Positions 57,791 through 64,000 of a stretch of 64,000 bases of DNA are shown one piece after another. Origin of the DNA: Diphasiastrum complanatum. Its lineage: Eukaryota; Streptophyta; Lycopodiopsida; Lycopodiales; Lycopodiaceae. Each line of letters starts with the position of its first letter. Positions within the stretch are counted from its first letter, which is position 1. Both the position numbers and the translations under genes were made by a program. The stretch covers positions 65,120,293 to 65,184,292 of the forward strand of contig CM055094.1 of the NCBI GenBank assembly GCA_029204225.1, in the 5' to 3' direction. The notes under the pieces were generated by a model, which ran no database searches, was not told where the DNA came from, and saw only the letters and a list, made by a program, of their open reading frames with translations.

Positions 57791-59850
57791 TTATTGACCT
57801 CCCTAACTATGCTGAACGTATTGCTGCTAAAGAGAATTTTTGCAATTCACATATTCAGAAGATTTTTACCTATTTGAAAAAAGAAAATGGTGCCTTGACT
57901 GTTGATACCCCTACCCACACTGAACCTCCTCTTTCACCTCACCCTTTGATCTTTACTGAAGACCTTGATGAAGATAGTACTTCCCAGCTAAAGCCTTTCT
58001 CGCAAGAAATTTGTGAAGCCAACAATTCTGCCTTTGAATTATGTCAAGCCAAGAGTTGCCAAGTACCTTTGGTACCTGGTCATACTATTGAGTTTAAATC
58101 TGCAAAACTGCCTATAAGCTTTGGAGCCTTCCATCCGTAAACTTCTTGGCACCCATATCTATTGAACTTTGGATCACTCTTACCCATCTTACTGGTGCAG
58201 AAGTCCAAGCCTACAAGCTTGCCTCTTTGCATAAAAATCCTTCCTTTGACACTCCTATCGCCTTTGATACCGTCATAAAAATGAGCAGATTTGAACCTTC
58301 GAGATGTCCTTCTGAGTAGACCTGTGCTAGAACTAGGGGCCACTTTGGCACTGGCTTCAATAGGACGAGCCTGCATCAAGCTAGAATTTGGAATTGGAAA
58401 AGACCTTTCTTTAAGTGTAGATGCGATGACAAATGCAAAAACAACTCTTCTGTTATCTGGTTTGATCACGCTATCAGGTATATGATGAATAGCCTTGCCA
58501 AATTCTTCCCTGGTGCCTCTCTACAAAACCAACTAAATGCCATTTTTCTTTGGCTGCATAGACCTGCTAGAGATGTCGTCAAAGCCCAACTTGTCTTTCT
58601 TTACATTAGACAACACATGATTGATGCTGCCATAGAAACTTTCCAATAACCCCACTGCTAAGCTTCTTGCACACCTTGGCAATGTTGGAAACGTTCGCGA
58701 AATTGAACGCCTCTTAAAAAAGCCCAGCTTCTCTACCTTACAGGACAAATACCTACAGAATACAAGCCAGAAAACATGATCCTTTAATTTGAACAATCCA
58801 AGTGCACACATATCAGGCAGCGGTAACAAAAAGAGAAAATAATTTTCGAATAAAGGCAATGAGGGGCAAAGTAGTGGTGGCAAAGAGGGTCTTCCAATTA
58901 GAAGACTGAATTTTTAACGTGATTGATCCATGTGTAGGAGGATATAGAAGAAATAAGAGTACTGGAGATCAGTTCAACTAGTAGGTGACAACTAGTGTTA
59001 GAAGAAACAAAGGGAAGATGTTTTTGCATTTACATTATTACAATAGATGATTTGAGAAGATAAATGTTAAACAATTTTATTCTGAAACTTTACTTCATAT
59101 CTTTGGTCATGTTGATGAGATATTTGATCAAATTGTGTCTGGTTGGACTTTTTTTCCACATTTGAAGCATAAATGGTACAATCCTTTCAAGTCTTTTGTG
59201 AATTCGATGTTGATAATAAATATCCCATCATGTATTTGCTCTAACACTAAACGTTTTAAAGAGTTCATTTGTGAGAGTTTTGGGCATGTTGTCTCCATGG
59301 ATACTTGAATTATTAGTAACAAATTCTTAAAGAATGGCCTGAACAAAGGGCTTAATCATATTCCTTTATGTCAATCTAATATCAATGAGGTCTTTACCAA
59401 GGTTGATTTAAATTGGCTAAAATTTTACCCGTATATCAGAACATTGATCACAAAACTATTATGGAACATGCCCTTATCTACAAGAATACCATAGCAAATT
59501 TCTTAAAAAGACCAAATGACATGGTAAAAGTATAACAAATAACAAATTAAAGAGTGTCATTGATGAGCGTAACTAGATTACTACCAACCTATATGTGAAT
59601 GGTGTGGATAAGGCCCAACATAATCCTTGTTTCATGTGCATCTACGTTGTTAGAAATTTGGCCTTGCTAAGATTGTCTAGTCCAGACTTTGCCCCATTTC
59701 CAGATGAAGGTTGCAATACTATAGATAATGTTATGTTCATCTCTTCTCTCTATTTTGTGACCTTATTCAAATTGGACGAGGAGAGACCTATGAATGCAGT
59801 CGAAAGAGTAGTCGTGAGGGGAAGTGATATGAAATAAGGTAAGATTGTTG
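57791..59850 (+). other. Unrecognised coding-like remnant
   Basis: An 88-codon frame (57874-58140) follows directly, with TPTHTEPPLSPHPLIFTEDL. Later, shifted frames read SLAKFFPGASLQNQLNAIFL (near 58490) and FGHVDEIFDQIVSGWTFFPH (near 59105). They look like decayed protein text, but I cannot name a family. A retroelement gag is possible. Confidence 0.3.
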
Positions 59851-60512
59851 TTATGTCTTCAACTCTATAATCACTAGCTAAATGCTACCAACAAGTGAAT
59901 GAGTTGTGCTTGCTGTGAATAACTCACATACATATGATAATTGTGGATTGGTTTAGAGTGTTGAGCTTCCAAAAAAAAACTCTTGTGATTGGGCGTTGCC
60001 TCAACCTCATACCTGAGCAATCGCTGAGGTATGATACTCAAAACAACTTTGGTAATGATGCTTCTAGAAAATGATTACATGTTTGATAGGAAATCGCTGA
60101 TGGCTATATACTTTTGAGGAAGTTTTGGTGGATCTATGGATTGCTGGCCAACGGATTTCCGTGGGTTGGTGGATCGCACTTCCACGTGCTATTTGTAACA
60201 CTTCAAGTGATGAAATACTCATATACACTGGTGCCTACCTAATGGACAACAGGCAGTGGCCTATCAAAATGTGTGGAGATAGATGCGTACTGCATGATAG
60301 TTGATAAGAATGATCGCCTTGTGCATGCTTGATGTATTTATGATCAGGTTTTCTACTCAAAATGAGCATATAACTCTTTGCAGGAGGCCACCCTACAAGC
60401 AAATGATTTGTTTTAACTACTGTATGCTAGGATACTAATGATGGATTTGAGATAGTTTTGTGTATTAAAACTGCAACTCATACAGTGATGTAGACTATAA
60501 CGTAAGGAAGTT
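59851..60512. other. Gap: nothing recognised
   Basis: No coding or repeat signal that I can support in this stretch. Confidence 0.5.
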
Positions 60513-61400
60513 TTATGAAGCATGTATTATGATGTTATGGGTTTGTTGGAATTCGAATAATGAACTATTTGGCAATAATAAGGGAGGGAGGAAGGCTTTC
60601 TCTAACAAGTCATTAATTTGCTTGGGAATTTCTTCTTGTTGAGAATGGCTTACCCTATAGGGAGGTCTATTGGGTATGGAACTGCCAGGAATAATGTCTA
60701 TCGTATGGTCTTCAGGTTTTTCAAGGGGTAAGAACTTTGGTAGCTCATCAGAAAAACAAGAAGAATATCTCAAAGAAAAATCTTTTCTATTATTGTCCAA
60801 AGAATGCGCATTTCCATCAACATCATCATCCATACTTTGAACAAACATCAAATAAAAAAATACCGCTTTCTGTAGTACCTTTGATACTTGAATATGGCTT
60901 ACCAAAGGAATTGTTTCGCCACTCTGTCCTGCATGCACACTAACGTCTTTACTTTTGTGTTTCCATGAAATCAAATGCTTATTGTAGTCCACCAGAGGAT
61001 TGTGCATTTTGTGCCAAGGCATGCCTAAGATTACATCTACGCCTTGTAAAGGACCGACCATGAATTCTATAGGTTCATAGTAGTCAGAGATTTGGAGCTT
61101 AAGTTTTCCAATTATAGGATAAATGTTTGCATCACCATCAACAAAAGCACTTTTAGCCTTAAGCATAGATTCAGAAAAAGAACCAACTCCTATCTCTTGT
61201 GCAAGCTTAAAAGAGATGAAATTATGAGAGGAGCCTGCATCAAAGAGAATTAGACAGATTTTGTTATGGACTTGTCCCCATGTTTTGAGAAGATTATGGG
61301 TTTGAGTGCCTTCAATGCTATGTACGGCCACCTGCTTCCCTTTGTCTGCACTTGAGCCTTGGCATCTTTGAGTACAGATGATGATGATTCCTAGGAACAT
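60513..61400 (-). pseudogene. Ty3-gypsy protease and start of reverse transcriptase, 295-residue open frame
   Basis: It contains NKICLILFDAGSSHNFISFK, the retropepsin box (.L.D.GS.HNFI) with Ala for the usual Ser/Thr, then GVDVILGMPWHKMHNPLVDY (the second protease landmark) and ISWKHK. Later come PLEKPEDHTIDIIPGSSIPN and RPPYRVSHSQQEEIPKQIND, the linker into RT (DH.I.L.PG..P...RPYR....E..E...Q...LL). It is open for 295 codons, the longest frame in the window, but lacks the RT catalytic core, because the text breaks off after LLEKAF. The gag half is absent upstream. Confidence 0.9.
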
Positions 61401-61419
61401 GAAGGAACCTTAAGGAGGA

Positions 61420-61613
61420 ACTTTTCCAGTTTTAAGTTCTGAGGACAAAACTTGAATAAGGGGGGAAGAATGTCATGCCCATGACTGGTCTCAGGTAGCA
61501 TGTCCACGCTAGGGACCAATAGACCGACAACCCGTAAGTTAATTGTGACTATAAGAGATTTGGGGCCCTTATGTGTACATGGTCATAATTAATGGTTGTA
61601 GGCCTAAACACTT
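61420..61613 (+). mobile_element. Gypsy pol tail, polypurine tract and partial LTR
   Basis: GAGGACAAAACTTG and a purine tract (AAGGGGGGAAGAA, 61458-61470) precede TGTCATGCCCATGACTGG at 61471. It is related to 1641-1700. The LTR is interrupted at 61613 by a CACTA terminus, and the CTT just before it may be one half of a 3-bp target duplication. It is oriented opposite to the protease frame next to it. Confidence 0.6.
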
Positions 61614-62160
61614 CACTACAAGAAAATGTAGCAAAAATTGCGAAAAAAAATGGCAAAAAGTGCAAAAAATTTTGCAATTTTTGTCATTTTTTGCCAAAAA
61701 AAAAATTGCGAAAACGGTTTCCGCAATTTTTTTGGCAAGTCGACAAATTCGGTCCCGCAATTTTTTTGGCTAATTTTCCACAATTTTTATGGCTAAATTA
61801 ACAATAAAGAAATTGCGGAAACCCACCCACAATTTTTTGGCATGATAATTGCGGACTTATTTCCGTAATTTGATTTCTACAATTGTTGTGGCAAAAATTG
61901 CGGATATTTATTCGCAATTATTTTGGCAAAAATTGCCAAACAATTGTGAAAATTCATTTCCGCAATTTTTCTTCAAAATAGTGTATAAAAATTGCAAAAA
62001 ATAGATCAAATGTATGAACTAGTAATCTATTTTTTGCAATTTTTATACACTATTTTGAAGAAAAATTGCGGAAATGAATTTTTGCAATTGTTTGGCAATT
62101 TTTGCCAAAATAATTGCGAATAAAGATCAGCAAAATTTGCTGGTTAAAATTGCAAAAAAT
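61614..62160 (+). mobile_element. CACTA (En/Spm) transposon left end with subterminal repeats
   Basis: CACTACAAGAAAA at 61614-61626 is the standard plant CACTA terminal inverted repeat. It is followed by over 500 bp rich in TTGCGAAAA/TTGCCAAAA/GCAATTTTT words in both orientations, the subterminal repeats bound by the transposase. The matching right end (TTTTCTTGTAGTG) is not in the window, so the element runs off the edge or has lost that end. Confidence 0.82.
61908..62123. repeat. Inverted repeat, 99-bp arms, 18-base loop
   Basis: 61908-62006 and 62025-62123 are reverse complements with about three mismatches, separated by CAAATGTATGAACTAGTA. The arms consist of subterminal-repeat words. 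The transcript would fold into a long hairpin. Confidence 0.95.
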
Positions 62161-62208
62161 ATCACCAATACCATTGCGAAAATGACACAATTGTAACAAA
62201 GCAAAACA

Positions 62209-62480
62209 AGTAAACTTTTGAATCCTGGCTATGGTGCTTACTTTTGTGTCCAATGCTCAACTTTTTGCTCAAGCCCTGGCTATGGTGAGAAGGTAAAGAG
62301 CTTTGGCTGTGACAAAAGAACACAAACAACAATAAATACAAATGTATGAAAGAAAAACTAGTAAACTTTTGAATGCTGGCTATGGTGCTCACCTTTTTGT
62401 CCAATGCTCAACTTTTTCTCCAAGCCTTGGCTATGGTGAAAAGGTAGAGAGCTTTGGCTATGACAAAAAGGCATAAGAAG
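62209..62480 (+). repeat. 151-bp tandem repeat, two copies (second partial)
   Basis: AGTAAACTTTTGAATSCTGG starts copies at 62209 and 62360. Both continue with CTATGGTGCT, TGTCCAATGCTCAACTTTTT, CTGGCTATGGTG and GAGCTTTGGCT. The word TGGCTATGGTG also recurs inside each unit. Confidence 0.9.
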
Positions 62481-62590
62481 GATCAAGCATCATTAGAAGA
62501 GCCATAGAGAGCACCACCACCGCTAGGCGCAAAAATATTCTCCTCCTCGCGCTCAAAAATCGAAAATCAAAATGGGAAGAAACCGCGATG

Positions 62591-62701
62591 CACCACGTAA
62601 TTCATCTTCTAGTAATCGACTCTGTGGTCGACGCTAGTAGTGTCGACCATAGCGTTGATTACCAGAACTTAATAAACGCTATGGTTGACACTTACGTGGT
62701 G
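62591..62701. repeat. Nested palindrome with GTCGAC core
   Basis: The outer pair is CACCACGTAA (62591-62600) and TTACGTGGTG (62692-62701). The inner pair 62613-62632 and 62642-62661 (TAATCGACTCTGTGGTCGAC and its near complement) has a 9-base loop. A third related arm is at 62674-62690. Confidence 0.85.
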
Positions 62702-62722
62702 AGAGCCTCTGTGATGGTATGG

Positions 62723-62791
62723 GTGAATGTGCACTAGTGGGGGGCCTCTGAGGACTAGTGAATGTGCACTAGTGGGGGCCCTCTGAGGACT
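62723..62791 (+). repeat. 35-bp tandem duplication
   Basis: GTGAATGTGCACTAGTGGGG followed by CCTCTGAGGACTA occurs at 62723-62757 and 62758-62791, with one-base differences. Confidence 0.92.
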
Positions 62792-63170
62792 ACCCTACTG
62801 TGAGGCCGCCGAAGAGTTTAACATGGACCTATACTGCTGGAGAACAACATCCATTTATTCTCTCTGCCTAGCAGATGCACTACTCAACCAATTCATACAC
62901 TCTTCATGAGACGGAAAAAGATCGGACCCAAGAGATGGAGGGTCAGACATCCGCATATTAAAAATGAACTACGATTAAGATAACAATGATAAACATAAAA
63001 CATAAAATTAACTATAACCACAAACCTAAACATAAACTTATCCTCTTTTTATTCAATTTCTCTCTAATAATCCTTACCTCTGATCCACTGTTTTTTAATT
63101 TTTAATTTAAATCTTTTATCCTAAATCTCTTTATATCATGTCCTCATGTATATGCTTTCTATAAATCCTT
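62792..63170 (-). other. Downstream region of hAT-like coding sequence
   Basis: On the - strand a short reading, MRMSDPPSLGSDLFPSHEEC then MNWLSSASARQRE, ends near 62850. It follows the hAT domain in the same direction but needs a frame change. Its origin is uncertain. Confidence 0.35.
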
Positions 63171-63396
63171 TAATCTAAACTCTAAAAACTAAAGCCCTTT
63201 TTAACTGTCTTACTTTTTTCATGATTTTAAAACGTTTATCTTTATCAGGCTGTAGCATATGCTCATATGCTCTACAGAACACCAACTGCTCCAACTGACT
63301 CAATGACAACCTGTTTCTTCTCCTCGTGTGAATGAGGGCCCATGTGCTCCAATTACGCTCACACACGGAGGCAGCGCAATCCGATGGTATGTGCAA
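63171..63396 (-). pseudogene. hAT-family transposase C-terminal dimerisation domain
   Basis: The - strand reads CAASVCERNWSTWALIHTRR and RNRLSLSQLEQLVFCRAYEH. CERNWS.....H...RNRL....LE.LVF is the signature of the C-terminal hAT dimerisation region in plant DUF659/BED-type hAT proteins. Only this domain is readable. The frame upstream is broken and no BED finger or catalytic residues were found before the window ends. It may belong to a gene extending past 64000. Confidence 0.85.
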
Positions 63397-64000
63397 TGAA
63401 ATGATTCAGCACACTACAAAGGGCAATCAAGTTGTTAAGACAAGACGATGCCTTAGTGCCACCTATCCAAATTGAAATGAAAGAACACCTACATCGACTA
63501 TCTTCTCTCCTTCTCAAGGATCGGCTAGATCTAGAGGTTGGACTTTCACAGGACCCTCATACGAACAAAAATTTTTAGGCGCATCATTCGAGTCGAGTTT
63601 TGTTGGGCTTGGGGCATAGCAACGATCACATCATCTAAGGTATAGTCTCGAAAGTATGCTGGTATGTCGTTCCTGATTTTGGGATGGAAAAGTGGATGTT
63701 GTCGAGACTCTTTTCGAGACCTTAGATGTAGCGTCTATCGATTGAATTTTGGTATTCATGAGTTGTGGACGATCACAACCCATCTTAGCTTTTCCCTTCA
63801 GATTAGCAGGTATTTTGGAAATTGGTTTCTTTACTGACACCATATTGACAGAGCACGAGCAGATAGGAGGGCTTGAGGGAGAAACTGTCTTCTCAAGGGG
63901 GTCTCACAACGTGGTGTCCACACTGGTTATGGCTTCCTCTACTGGATTGTCCCATTGGCTTATCTTGACCCGATATTGATACACAATTGTGGGACGAGGC
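63397..64000 (-). other. Upstream part of the hAT remnant, unreadable
   Basis: A 70-codon frame at 63631-63843 (IPANLKGKAKMGCDRPQLMN) lies on the same strand upstream of the hAT domain. It is lysine-rich but without a motif I can name. It may be another part of the same decayed transposase or unrelated. Confidence 0.3.

Overview
The window is nuclear DNA from a seed plant, most likely an angiosperm. It is AT-rich, its genes are cut by long GT-AG introns, and it is crowded with degraded Ty1-copia and Ty3-gypsy retrotransposons primed by initiator tRNA-Met (TGGTATCAGAGC-type sites), CACTA and hAT DNA transposons, foldback elements and very long CT/GA and GT microsatellites. The species cannot be told from the sequence.

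The one clear host gene is a PHO1-family phosphate exporter on the + strand (8123-22789). Ten exons join in phase into 462 residues that cover the end of the SPX-side linker, the membrane region and the complete EXS domain up to the stop codon. The N-terminal SPX exons, roughly 300 residues by family comparison, were not found in bases 1-8122, so they lie upstream or are lost. The introns hold a copia remnant, a (CT)n tract with a heat-shock-element-like cluster, a telo-box/CArG-box region and two foldback elements. A second, weaker host-gene candidate is a pair of in-phase exon-like blocks at 41429-41730.

Layout. 1-6450: gypsy tail, a + copia fragment, and a - copia remnant with its LTR lying inside it. 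8123-22789: the PHO1 gene. 22790-26780: simple repeats and minisatellites. 26784-28207: copia LTR, primer site and gag. 29410-37700: a nested retroelement complex in which a gypsy chromovirus sits inside the 5' LTR of a copia element and about 6.4 kb of the nest appears to be inverted. 37700-41400: nothing recognised. 42410-45900: copia remnants. 48487-48900: seven CCAATCA boxes at a 31-32 bp period in front of a TATA-like and CT-rich leader-like stretch. 49150-57250: mostly unreadable AT-rich DNA with an old foldback relative. 57300-57790: copia reverse transcriptase. 60513-61613: gypsy protease and an LTR. 61614 to the end: a CACTA terminus with a 99-bp-arm hairpin, tandem repeats and an hAT transposase C-terminus.

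No transposon in the window appears able to move by itself. Every coding remnant has stops, frameshifts or large deletions. Three independent retroelements keep gag and protease but have lost most of integrase and reverse transcriptase.
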